From an uncultured Bacteroidales bacterium (GTDB taxonomy: Bacteria > Bacteroidota > Bacteroidia > Bacteroidales > UBA932): 58,948 nucleotides of DNA. This document shows positions 23,531-32,306 of this stretch, piece after piece (position 1 is the first letter of the stretch; each line of letters starts with the position of its first letter). The stretch lies in the NCBI GenBank assembly GCA_905234475.1, contig CAJOHX010000013.1, forward strand, positions 1 through 58,948, written 5' to 3'. The notes below the pieces were generated by a model. The model did not search any database, was not told the DNA's origin, and saw only the letters and a list, made by a program, of their open reading frames with translations. A program made the translations under genes and the position numbers.

Positions 23531-24654
23531 CGCTTGATGCCGTCGTAGTGGCGGATGAAGTTGAAGGCGCGGATGAGTTTGCGCTGCTTTTGGGTGTCGT
23601 TGTCCACGTCTTCCTGCAATTCCGTGAGGGCGTCCTCGATCCGGACGGACCTGGCCTGGCCCTTCACGTCGAAGGACAGGGTCGCGCCGGCGGCGCCCAC
23701 GGTCAGCGTGACGGGCGCGCCCATCAGCAGGGGGAGGTTGACGTCGCCGTGGCCGGCCGGGAAGCCGCACAGTACGGGAATGCCGTAGTCCTTGAGGTAG
23801 CTGCAGATCATCTCCTCGACGCTGCCGAAGTCCAGGTTGGCCCCGCAGTCGGTGAATTCGCCGAGGATGACACCCTTGCAGCGGTTGAACACGCCGTTGA
23901 GGAGCAGGGTGTTGATCAGGCGGTCGATGTGGCTCATGTCCTCCTCCACTTCCTCGATGAACAGGATAATGTCGTCGCCCAGGGTGGCGTCGGCGTCCGT
24001 GCCCAGGATGGGGGTGAAGGTGCAGAGATTGCCGCCGACCAGCGTCCCCGTGGCGGTGCCGGGCAGGCTGAGCGGATGGGCCGGGGCCTCATAGACCGGG
24101 ACGGTCCCCAGCAGAATGTCGCGCAGGAGGGTGTTGGTCATGCCCCTGCCCCCGGATTTGGCCATCAGGGAGCACATCGTGCCGTGGATGCTCATCACCC
24201 CGGCGCGGGTCTCCATACCGTGCAGGGTGGTGATGTCGCTGAAGCCTATGAGCCATTTGGGGTGGGCGGAGAGTTTTTTCTGCGACAGCAGGTTGGTCAG
24301 CTGGATGGTGCCGTAGCCGCCCCGGTTGCACAGGATGGCCTTGATGTCCGGGTCGCCGAGGGCCCATTCGAGGTCCGCGAGGCGCTCCTTGGGCGTGCCG
24401 GCGTAATGCCCCAGGTATTCCTTGCCCACGTTGGGCCCGACCACGGGCTCGAAGCCCCAGTCGCGAAGGATCGCCGAAGCGGCCTCCACGTTCTCCATCG
24501 GGGTGGCGTAGGACGGGGAGATGAGGGCAATCTTGTCGCCGGACTTGAGGAACGGCGGCTGGACGCAGGACAGGTGGACGCCTCCGCCCAGCGGCTCCTT
24601 GTCGCAGGACAGCAGTATCAGTGCCGCGAGTGCAATCAGCAGAAGTCTTTTCAT
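23527..24654 (-). CDS. LD-carboxypeptidase (peptidase S66) lipoprotein
   Basis: 375 residues. Lipoprotein signal MKRLLLIALAALILLSC, with the cysteine at residue 17. The S66 fold shows the catalytic serine in LIGFSDITTLHG, the glutamate in GVILGEFTDCG and the histidine in GFPAGHGDVNLPL, so the Ser-Glu-His triad is complete. The enzyme removes the terminal D-alanine from the tetrapeptide of peptidoglycan during recycling. Most LdcA proteins are cytoplasmic, so a lipid-anchored form implies action in the periplasm or at the outer membrane. It starts 2 bases after the alpha-2-macroglobulin stop, so both are co-transcribed. Confidence 0.88.
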   Translation of the reverse strand: MKRLLLIALAALILLSCDKEPLGGGVHLSCVQPPFLKSGDKIALISPSYATPMENVEAASAILRDWGFEPVVGPNVGKEYLGHYAGTPKERLADLEWALGDPDIKAILCNRGGYGTIQLTNLLSQKKLSAHPKWLIGFSDITTLHGMETRAGVMSIHGTMCSLMAKSGGRGMTNTLLRDILLGTVPVYEAPAHPLSLPGTATGTLVGGNLCTFTPILGTDADATLGDDIILFIEEVEEDMSHIDRLINTLLLNGVFNRCKGVILGEFTDCGANLDFGSVEEMICSYLKDYGIPVLCGFPAGHGDVNLPLLMGAPVTLTVGAAGATLSFDVKGQARSVRIEDALTELQEDVDNDTQKQRKLIRAFNFIRHYDGIKR

Positions 24655-24656
24655 CT

Positions 24657-27600
24657 TTAATTCTCCTGAGGCAAAACGGTGAACGCAGGTTTTCCGTCAT
24701 CGTTCGCGCGGTAGTGCGGCGCATAGAGGGATTCGATCACCGGGACGGGACACTGGAAGGTGCCTTCCTGGGTCACGAAGTATTCCTCCGTGAGGGTGGT
24801 CTTCTCCTCCGGGTAGCTGTCGAACCAGAACTCGGTGCGGTCGGCCAGTACGCTGCGGTAGCCCTGCGGGCTGAAGCTCATCCAGCCGGTGACCGAAATC
24901 GGGCGGAGCGTCCAGCCGTAGCGGCCGGAGACCTGCTGGACCGGGCGGAAGGCCGCGGGACGCGGGGCGGTGAGCCGCACGAAGCTGCGGTTCTCCTCAT
25001 TCCAGATCCGGTACGTGGCCACAATCTTGTCGCCGACGTGCAGGGCCTCGCCTTCCAGGAGCTGGACGCCGTCGCGGCTGTACTCGCAGGCGAGCGTGAA
25101 GCCGTTGCCGGAGGCCTTGATCTGCGGGAAGGGGAGGGTGGTGGTGGCGGACAGGGCGAGGACCTTGGTCTGCAGGGTCTCCTCGGTGCCGCGCAGCACG
25201 CTGCCGATGGCCTGGAGGTAGGCGGGATCGTCCTCCCACTGCTGCGTCTCCTTCTGGACCATGATCCACAGGCGGATGCCCTCGGCGACCTCGTTGTGGC
25301 CGCAGGCGGTCAGCAGGTCGCAGATGAGCGCGTGGGCGTAGAGCTCGCTCTCCAGCAGGCCCCGCCAGGGCATGACGGCGTTGGGATAATAGGTCCCGCC
25401 GCTGCGGTGCGGCTCGGCGTACTGGAGCAGGGACTCGACATCAGCCTGGAGCGACTTGCGCAGGCGCCCGGCGGTGAACAGGGCGATGCCCCAGGACTTG
25501 GCGAGGGAGGCGCCCTTCTCGCTGTCGACCAGGGCGCGCAGCGTCTTCAGGCGGCGGGCCTTGGCGAAGACCTGGCCGTTGAGGCCGCGCTTCTTGCCCG
25601 GCACGAGGTAGGACTTGACAGCCTTCTTGAAATCGCGCATCTCCCGGAGCCCGGCACCCTTCGGCGCGAAGGCGACTTCCGGATACATGGCCCGGACGTG
25701 GAGGTATTGGTCGAAGCTGATGCCGCCCACCCAGATCGGGCGCTTGCGGTCGCCGAAGTAGCTGTTGTCCAGGAACTTCACCGCGGCGGGGATGGCGTCG
25801 AACAGCTCCGCGGGAGCGGCGGTGCCCATGTCGGCGAGCCGCTCCAGCAGCACGGCGGTGAGCACCGGCGAGGAGGTCATGCCGGGGAACCAGCCGAAGC
25901 CGCCGTCTGAATTCTTGCAGGCGAGGATCTTCTTCAGCATGTCGGCGCGCTGCTCCGGCGTGGCGCCGGAAAGCTTGCCGCCGGGCAGGTTGTCAATGAG
26001 GAAATTGGCGTAGAGCGCTTCGGACTGGTCCAGCAGGTTCTCGCTGACGGGGAGGACCTTTTCCGGGACGGCTTCGCGGATCATGCCGAGGATGGAAATC
26101 TCGCGCAGGGAGGCCTGCGCGCCCGCCACGTTGACGAACTGGCTGCGCAGGTCGGCGAGGACCGTCTCACGGTCCATGCCGGCGAGCAGCAGCGCGGAGT
26201 GGGCTTCGGTGATGGTCTGCACGGCGGGGGAGACCGGCATCACGACGAACACGCCGTCGGAGCCGTAGGTCTGGTCGTCCGCGGTGAAATTGATCAGCAG
26301 GCCGAGGTCCTTCAGCGCCGGAGCGCTGATCTCGCAGCTGAAGTCGGCGGAGCCGTAGGCCGGCACGGTCAGGCTCTGGGCCTTCTCGCTGACCACCGGG
26401 GCGGTCTTGTAGTCCGAACCGTTGAGGAACTTGACCGAGAGGCGCCCGGACACGGGGACGCCCTTGCTGTTGGCCACGGTCACCCGAGCCACGTAGCGGT
26501 CGCCCTCATAGAGGTATTGCGGCTGCACGACGGCCACCTTGACCGGCAGGGTCACGACCATCTCCCGGCGCAGGGTGGTGTTGTGGAAGTCCTTGTCGTG
26601 CGCGAACAACTGTACATAATAGGTGGAGAGCTTGTCGGCCGTGGTGAAGTTGAAGGTCACCACGCCGTCCTTGTCGGAGCGCAGGAACGGCTCCCAGGCG
26701 ATCGTGTTGGCGAAATTCTCGCGCACGAGCCCGTCCTCGGCGGCGCCGCCCATGTCGTCGGCGACTGCCTCCTCCGTCATGACTTCCCTTTCGAGGGAAT
26801 TGTAGGCGACGGCGTCCTCCATCATCATCACTTCGGGCATCGCCGCGCCGGCGGCCGCCGCACTCTTGGAGAGCGCGCGTCCGGCCTGCCGCGTGGTGAG
26901 GGTGGCCCTGTCGAAGGCATGGGAGGCGTCGATGCCGGTGGTGCTGAGGTAAGAGACGCCCGGCAGCGAACGCCGGGCCGGCGTCACGCTGCGCCAGACA
27001 TTGGCCCGGATGGTCTCCGTGCTCTTGTCGAAGATGGTGGCGGCGACCTCCGTGCCCGCGGCGGTGCGCAGGGTGAAACTGTAGTCGTGGTGGGGCGCCG
27101 TGGTGTCCAGGAAGCGGCTGAAGCTCAGCGGCAGGGAGAAGATCTCCCGCTGCTTGTAGGACGAGACGGAATACTCGTAGGAGCGCCCGTCGTGGAACCA
27201 GAACACCTTGAGCGTCAGGTTCTCGGGATAATCCGGCTTGCGCTCGAAACGCAGCAGCTGCAGGGAGCCGGGCCGCCCGCGGACGCCCGCGAGCTTGACG
27301 ATGCGCTTGTCCAGCAGGCGGTTGCCGTCGCCGTAAAGCTCCGTCACGACCCAGGTCGGGCCCATGGTGGTGCCGACCTGCAGGGCGATGCCGGTGCCGT
27401 CGTCCGCGATCTCCTTGAAGAAGCAGCGGACGTCGAGGTCCAGGGCGACATCCCTGTCGGAAGCCTTGACCACGCTGCGGGACTCCCGGGTGGTGTACTC
27501 GTCGCCCCGGTCGTTGACCGCCTCGGCCCTGGCCTCGATCTCATAGAGGCCGGACGGGCGGCCGGCGAGATTGAGCTCGACCGTCTCGCCGTTGACGGCG

Positions 27601-29870
27601 ACGCCGGACAGGATGTCCTGGCCTTCGTGCTTGACCGTATATTCAATCTTGAGGTTGGGATGCGTCTGCGGGGTGCGGCCGCCGCCCAGCTGGAAGCGGG
27701 TGCGGATGATGTCCTCGCCGACGATGGAGCCGCTGCCGTAGCGGTCCGGCTGCTCGAAACGGCCGGCGACGCTGTTGTCCACCAGGATGTTCAGCGGGAT
27801 GTAGCGGCTGACGCTGACGGTGCGGGTGAACTCGAGCGTCTCGCCGGTGGCGTCCGTGACACGGATGGTCACGATGACGCTGGTGTTGTAGATGTCACTT
27901 GACGGACCTTTGAAACGGAGGGTGAAGTCGCCCGAGGGCTTGAGGTCCAGCTTGCCCTCTGCCATGGTCCTGCCGCGGGCCTCCACCGTGTAGGTCGCGG
28001 TGGCGGTGGCGAGGTTGTGGCCGGAGTAGCTGCGGATGTTGCCCGCCACGGTGATGTCGTCCTCCGGGAGGTAGAAGCGGCTGTCGGGGGTCCAGGTGAG
28101 CGCGAAGGTGGGCAGCACGAATTCGTCCACCGTGACGGTGGTGCTCTCGCTCGTGTGCTTGCCGCCCTCTTCGCGGACCGTGATGCGGTAGGCGCCGCCG
28201 CGCTCGCTCTTCTTGAGGACGAAGGCGCCGGCGGCCGTGCCGAATTCGTTGGTGGTGAGGTCCTCCTCGCCGATCACCTTGCCCTGGGGGTCGGTGAGGG
28301 TGGCGTGCAGCCGGATGCCGGCGGGAGCCGTGGCGAATTCATAGGTGCCGTCGTACAGGAGCGCCTTGTAGTGGACGGTCTCGTCGGGGTTGAAGGCGCT
28401 GCGGTCGGTCAGCAGGATCATCTCGCGGTCGGCCGGGTTGTCCGTGCTGACGGTCTGCTTGCGCTGGTAGGAGAAATGGTGGTGCTGGGAGGTGCGGAGG
28501 AGTCCGCCGATGCGGGCTTCCGCCTGGATGTTGTAGTACCAGCTGCGGTCGGGATCCAGCTTGGAGACGAACGATTCGGGCAGGTAGGTGAACCCGTCCA
28601 TCTTAAGGTTGGCCACGCGGTCAAGCTCCTTGCCGTCGTCGTTGTAGAGCACGATGTCGCAGAGCTGCACCGGCTCGCCGGTGATGTAGTCCGCCACGAA
28701 GACGCCGTAGCCGTCCAGGTCGCGCTTGTGCGCGATGGACAGGGTGTGGCGGCTGTATTCGCTCTCGGTCTCCACCTTGTCGCCGGTACACTTGATCGTG
28801 TAGTCCTTGTCGTCGATGGCGGGCAGCTCGAGCGTGAGCGTGTCCTGGACGTAGAAGCTGTTGGCGGTGTTCCTGACTTCCTGGTCGAAGATCTCTTTCT
28901 TGCCGTCCAGGATGCGAAGGCGCACCGAAGGGAGGTTGCGGACGATCATCGTGGCCTTGCCTCCCTCCACGTTCATGTTGAGCTGGTGGGCGGTCAGGGT
29001 CTGCAGGATGTCCTCCGGGCCGGTGCAGCACTGCGCGATGTCCCGCTCCTCGCCGGTGAAGCGCATGATGTCGTCGACGAAGGTCTGGCAGTCGCGGGCC
29101 AGCGCGCGATATTCGTCGGAGGAGCCTTTCTCGCTGCCGAGCTTGCTCTGGCGGCGCTGGAGCAGGTACTGGCGGCCCATCATCGAGACGGCCTGGGTGG
29201 CATGGTCGGAGACGTATTGCTCCATCTGCGGCTCCGCCACGCTGACGGACCTGCGCTGGATGGTGGTGTATTCGATGAAGGGATCAAAAGGGTAGCGCCC
29301 CTTGAAGTAACTGGCGATCAGCTCGCGCGTGGTGTCGTCATGGCTCTTGCCGAACAGGCTCCAGAGCGTGTATTCATAGTCGTTGGAGATTTTGCCCAGC
29401 AGGACGGGGGAGTAGAGGAAGCCGTCCAGGTAGCTGTCCATGACATAGAACTCAGGGTTGTGCGCCTGCAGCAGGCGCTCCTTCTGCTCCGTGATGTAAT
29501 TGCGGAGGTTGTCGTTGCTGTAGTTGCCCTTGCGGTTGAAGTAGACCGCGACCGGCTCGCCGAACTTCTCGATGTCCTGGTTGGCCTGGTCGGTCAGCTC
29601 ATCGCGGAGCTTCCAATTGGTGCTGGTGCGGGCCTGGACATATTTCCAGCAGGCGTCGTAGTAGTCCCAGGCGAGGTGCTTCTCGCTGGCTTCCTTCTTG
29701 ATGCGCTCGAGGATGTCGCACTGGTCCTTGGGCTTGTCCGCATCGACGGCCTTGTAGTACTCGGCCCACAGTTTGACCAGCGTATGCTGGCTGTCGTCTT
29801 TTGCGCAGGCGGGAAAAGTCATGTTGGTCAGGGTTAAGAGGATGAGGGTTATCAGTTTGAATGCTTTCAT
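24657..29870 (-). CDS. Alpha-2-macroglobulin family protein
   Basis: 1737 residues from ATG 29870 (MKAFKLITLILLTLTNM). The open frame extends 58 codons further upstream but overlaps folC without similarity. A signal peptide is clear; a lipobox (FPAC) is possible but weak. MG2/MG3 repeats are at about residues 480-620 (LLTDRSAFNPDETVHYKALL) and the A2M region is near 1060 (AWEPFLRSDKDGVVTFNFTT). A helical thioester-like domain follows at about 1270-1560. The thioester motif CxEQ is absent, as in many Bacteroidota members, so it cannot trap proteases covalently. It is probably a periplasmic or outer-membrane protein that binds proteases or supports the envelope. Tight linkage to an LD-carboxypeptidase suggests a cell-wall connection. 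Confidence 0.87.
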   Translation of the reverse strand: MKAFKLITLILLTLTNMTFPACAKDDSQHTLVKLWAEYYKAVDADKPKDQCDILERIKKEASEKHLAWDYYDACWKYVQARTSTNWKLRDELTDQANQDIEKFGEPVAVYFNRKGNYSNDNLRNYITEQKERLLQAHNPEFYVMDSYLDGFLYSPVLLGKISNDYEYTLWSLFGKSHDDTTRELIASYFKGRYPFDPFIEYTTIQRRSVSVAEPQMEQYVSDHATQAVSMMGRQYLLQRRQSKLGSEKGSSDEYRALARDCQTFVDDIMRFTGEERDIAQCCTGPEDILQTLTAHQLNMNVEGGKATMIVRNLPSVRLRILDGKKEIFDQEVRNTANSFYVQDTLTLELPAIDDKDYTIKCTGDKVETESEYSRHTLSIAHKRDLDGYGVFVADYITGEPVQLCDIVLYNDDGKELDRVANLKMDGFTYLPESFVSKLDPDRSWYYNIQAEARIGGLLRTSQHHHFSYQRKQTVSTDNPADREMILLTDRSAFNPDETVHYKALLYDGTYEFATAPAGIRLHATLTDPQGKVIGEEDLTTNEFGTAAGAFVLKKSERGGAYRITVREEGGKHTSESTTVTVDEFVLPTFALTWTPDSRFYLPEDDITVAGNIRSYSGHNLATATATYTVEARGRTMAEGKLDLKPSGDFTLRFKGPSSDIYNTSVIVTIRVTDATGETLEFTRTVSVSRYIPLNILVDNSVAGRFEQPDRYGSGSIVGEDIIRTRFQLGGGRTPQTHPNLKIEYTVKHEGQDILSGVAVNGETVELNLAGRPSGLYEIEARAEAVNDRGDEYTTRESRSVVKASDRDVALDLDVRCFFKEIADDGTGIALQVGTTMGPTWVVTELYGDGNRLLDKRIVKLAGVRGRPGSLQLLRFERKPDYPENLTLKVFWFHDGRSYEYSVSSYKQREIFSLPLSFSRFLDTTAPHHDYSFTLRTAAGTEVAATIFDKSTETIRANVWRSVTPARRSLPGVSYLSTTGIDASHAFDRATLTTRQAGRALSKSAAAAGAAMPEVMMMEDAVAYNSLEREVMTEEAVADDMGGAAEDGLVRENFANTIAWEPFLRSDKDGVVTFNFTTADKLSTYYVQLFAHDKDFHNTTLRREMVVTLPVKVAVVQPQYLYEGDRYVARVTVANSKGVPVSGRLSVKFLNGSDYKTAPVVSEKAQSLTVPAYGSADFSCEISAPALKDLGLLINFTADDQTYGSDGVFVVMPVSPAVQTITEAHSALLLAGMDRETVLADLRSQFVNVAGAQASLREISILGMIREAVPEKVLPVSENLLDQSEALYANFLIDNLPGGKLSGATPEQRADMLKKILACKNSDGGFGWFPGMTSSPVLTAVLLERLADMGTAAPAELFDAIPAAVKFLDNSYFGDRKRPIWVGGISFDQYLHVRAMYPEVAFAPKGAGLREMRDFKKAVKSYLVPGKKRGLNGQVFAKARRLKTLRALVDSEKGASLAKSWGIALFTAGRLRKSLQADVESLLQYAEPHRSGGTYYPNAVMPWRGLLESELYAHALICDLLTACGHNEVAEGIRLWIMVQKETQQWEDDPAYLQAIGSVLRGTEETLQTKVLALSATTTLPFPQIKASGNGFTLACEYSRDGVQLLEGEALHVGDKIVATYRIWNEENRSFVRLTAPRPAAFRPVQQVSGRYGWTLRPISVTGWMSFSPQGYRSVLADRTEFWFDSYPEEKTTLTEEYFVTQEGTFQCPVPVIESLYAPHYRANDDGKPAFTVLPQEN

Positions 29871-29883
29871 ACGGCAAAAGTTA

Positions 29884-31113
29884 TCAGGGGTCGAACAATT
29901 CCAGGGCCTCCGCGACGACGAACGTGCTGCCTCCGATATACAAGATGCACCCGGGGGTGCGGGATGCTGCATCGAGCGCCTGGCGGACGCCACTCGCCAC
30001 ATCCCCGCAAATCGTGTACCGAAGTCCTTCCATGCGGGCGGCAAGCGCCTCGACGGGCAGGGCGCGCTCGCCGCGGGGCGCGACGAGGAAGTACTGCGCG
30101 CCGCGCGGCATCAGCGGCCGGATGGCGGCGAGGTCCTTGTCGGCCATGATACCGTAGACAATCAGCAGCGGGCGGCCGCTTTCTTCCAGCCGCCGGAAGT
30201 TGTGGGAGAGCGCGGGCGGGTTGTGTCCGATGTCGCAGATGACTTCGGGCTCCTCGCGGAGGCGCTCCCAGCGGCCGCGCAGCCCGGTGCGGGCGGCGGT
30301 GGCGGCAATGGCCTTCCGGTCGGGTTCGATGCCGAGGAGCTCCAGGGCGGCGAGCACGGTGCGCAGGTTCTCCGCCTGGCAGGGGCCGGTCAGGTCGGTC
30401 TCGAATAATTCAAATTCAAAGTCTTCCGCCCAGAACAGCGGGCAGGGGACCGCGGCGGCGCGGGCCTCGAAGGTGGGCGCCGTCTCGTCGTCACGCTCCC
30501 CGACGAGCGCCGGGACGCCGGGCTTGAAGATCCCGGCCTTCTCGGCGGCGATTTTGGCGCGCGTGTCGCCGAGCAGGGCGCAGTGGTCCAGGCCGATGCT
30601 GGTCACGACGGTGAGCTCCGGCGTGAGGATGTTGGTGCTGTCAAGCCGGCCGCCGAGGCCGGTCTCGATCACGGCGATGTCCACCTGCCGGCCGGCGAAC
30701 CAGCGGAAGGCGAGCGCCGTGGTGATCTCGAAGAAAGAAGCGTCCGCGAAATCCCGCTCCGCGAGGAAACGGAAGACATCCTCCCTGGGGATCATCCCCC
30801 AGCCGTCCCGCTCCACGATCTTGATCCGTTCGCGGAAATCCAGCAGGTGCGGGGAAGTATAAAGGCCCACGCGCAGGCCCGTCCCCGCGAGGGCCGCGGC
30901 CAGCATCGAGCAGACCGATCCCTTGCCGTTCGTACCCGCCACGTGGATGGTGCGCAGCTGCCGCGAAGGATGCCCCAGGGAGGCGTCCAGCCGCATCATC
31001 CCGGCCAGGCCGGGCTTGTAGGCGCCGGGGCTGAATCCGGTGTTCTGCACACTGGGATGCCGGGCGAACAGCTCCTCCAGGAGCCGCTTGTATTCATCTT
31101 CCGTATAATTCAT
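29884..31113 (-). CDS. folC: Folylpolyglutamate synthase/dihydrofolate synthase
   Basis: 409 residues from ATG 31113 (MNYTEDEYKRLLEELF). An in-frame start at 31131 would lie inside the -7 box and was not used. The P-loop is HVAGTNGKGSVCSML, followed by YTSPHLLDFRERI and the motif ETGLGGRLDSTN that distinguishes FolC from other Mur ligases; the C-terminal domain shows DIGHNP. It adds glutamate to dihydropteroate or folates. It ends 13 bases before the start of the alpha-2-macroglobulin gene, which may be co-transcribed. Confidence 0.94.
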   Translation of the reverse strand: MNYTEDEYKRLLEELFARHPSVQNTGFSPGAYKPGLAGMMRLDASLGHPSRQLRTIHVAGTNGKGSVCSMLAAALAGTGLRVGLYTSPHLLDFRERIKIVERDGWGMIPREDVFRFLAERDFADASFFEITTALAFRWFAGRQVDIAVIETGLGGRLDSTNILTPELTVVTSIGLDHCALLGDTRAKIAAEKAGIFKPGVPALVGERDDETAPTFEARAAAVPCPLFWAEDFEFELFETDLTGPCQAENLRTVLAALELLGIEPDRKAIAATAARTGLRGRWERLREEPEVICDIGHNPPALSHNFRRLEESGRPLLIVYGIMADKDLAAIRPLMPRGAQYFLVAPRGERALPVEALAARMEGLRYTICGDVASGVRQALDAASRTPGCILYIGGSTFVVAEALELFDP

Positions 31114-31128
31114 AGTTGCAACTGAATT

Positions 31129-31136
31129 CAAATTTA
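31129..31136 (-). promoter_or_regulatory. -7 box for folC
   Basis: TAAATTTG on the minus strand matches TAnnTTTG and ends 15 bases before the folC ATG. A weaker copy for the plus strand (TAAATTTA, 31139-31146) lies next to it in the 51-base gap and could drive the divergent gene at 31165. Confidence 0.5.
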
Positions 31137-31164
31137 ACTAAATTTACACGATTTTACACATCGG

Positions 31165-32292
31165 ATGGCCGAAAAAGTATCAGCGCTGCATGCAATTTAC
31201 GTCATCGACGGGGTGCAGGAGGAGTACACTCCCGCACAGCTTCTCGATGCCGTGACGGAGCCCGAGGGACGGCATTCCATTGCCGGTCCGCCGGAGTCGC
31301 GCGCCGTGGACGAGACCCTCGACCCGGTGCTCCGCGACGCCGGCCTGGAGCCGGAGTGCACGGACGCCTACCTGGAGGCCGTATGCCAGGCGCGCAAGGC
31401 CGTTCCCGCCGCCGAGGCGGAGTCCTACACCCGCATCCGCATCGCCTCCGCGCTGGCGGACACCCTCTGGCGCAGCGGCTCCTTCCGCGTAGGCGACCTG
31501 CGGCTGGACGCCACCTGGCGGTGGAATGACGCCCCGGTGGGCGCGCGGGCTGCATTCTACGCTTCGGTGCGCGCCGCGGCGGACTATGTCGATGCCCTCG
31601 GCCTGAAATTCAGCAACTACCGCCACGTGCGCACGGCCGGGCTGTCCGAGCTGGCCCTGCGCGTGCGCCTCACCCGCGACGCCGACGAGCAGGACTACGG
31701 TTTCGTCAACGAGCCTTTCCACTCGGACCATCCCATCCTGGGCACCCGCCGCGCCTGCCCGTCCGCCCTGGTGCCGGACCCGCAGAGCTGGGTGGTCTAC
31801 ATCCCCTTCGACACGGCGGATTTCCGCCTGGGCGGCTCGCTCCTGGCGCAGGTGCTGGAGCTGGGCGGCGGCCCGGCGCCCCAGATCACGGACGCGGACT
31901 ACTTCCTGGACTGCTTCGAAGTGGTGCGGGAGCTGGTTGAGGACGGCATCGTGCTGTCCGGAGCCACCGTGGGCGAGGGCGGCATGATCAAGGCCCTCCG
32001 CGGGATGGCGGAAGGGACGGGGCTGACCGTGGACCTGTCCGACGTGATGCGCTCCTACCAGGAGCAGAACCCCCTGCGGATCCTGTTCGCCGAGCTGCCG
32101 GGGGTCGTGATCCAGATTCGCGACGCCGATTTTGACTACCTCGATGCTGAACTGCTGCTGCAGGATGTCGCCTTCTTCCCGCTGGGCCACCCGGTCCCGG
32201 GATCGTCCGACATCCGCGTCAAGGCCTCCGCCAAGTCCGGCATCCAGACCATATTGGAATCCCTGATGCAGAATGCGGAAGGGGAAGACTAA
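31165..32292 (+). CDS. PurL/AIR-synthase-like C-terminal domain protein, stand-alone
   Basis: 375 residues. From about residue 220 on it resembles the AIR-synthase C-terminal domain of PurL: LGGSLLAQVLELGGG, FEVVRELVEDGIVLSGATVGEGGMIKALRGMA, and LPGVVIQIRD (listed in pieces, in this order). The part before it (about 75-200), with HPILGTRRACPSALVP, may be a degenerate nucleotide-binding half. It is much shorter than PurL (about 1200 residues in this phylum) and lacks the ATP motif DDIVTMGA-type and a glutaminase domain. The start is 51 bases from the divergent folC, both one-carbon/purine-related. Function is unknown; a role in purine synthesis or its regulation is inference. Confidence 0.5.
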   Translation: MAEKVSALHAIYVIDGVQEEYTPAQLLDAVTEPEGRHSIAGPPESRAVDETLDPVLRDAGLEPECTDAYLEAVCQARKAVPAAEAESYTRIRIASALADTLWRSGSFRVGDLRLDATWRWNDAPVGARAAFYASVRAAADYVDALGLKFSNYRHVRTAGLSELALRVRLTRDADEQDYGFVNEPFHSDHPILGTRRACPSALVPDPQSWVVYIPFDTADFRLGGSLLAQVLELGGGPAPQITDADYFLDCFEVVRELVEDGIVLSGATVGEGGMIKALRGMAEGTGLTVDLSDVMRSYQEQNPLRILFAELPGVVIQIRDADFDYLDAELLLQDVAFFPLGHPVPGSSDIRVKASAKSGIQTILESLMQNAEGED

Positions 32293-32306
32293 CACTAAGA
32301 CACTGC

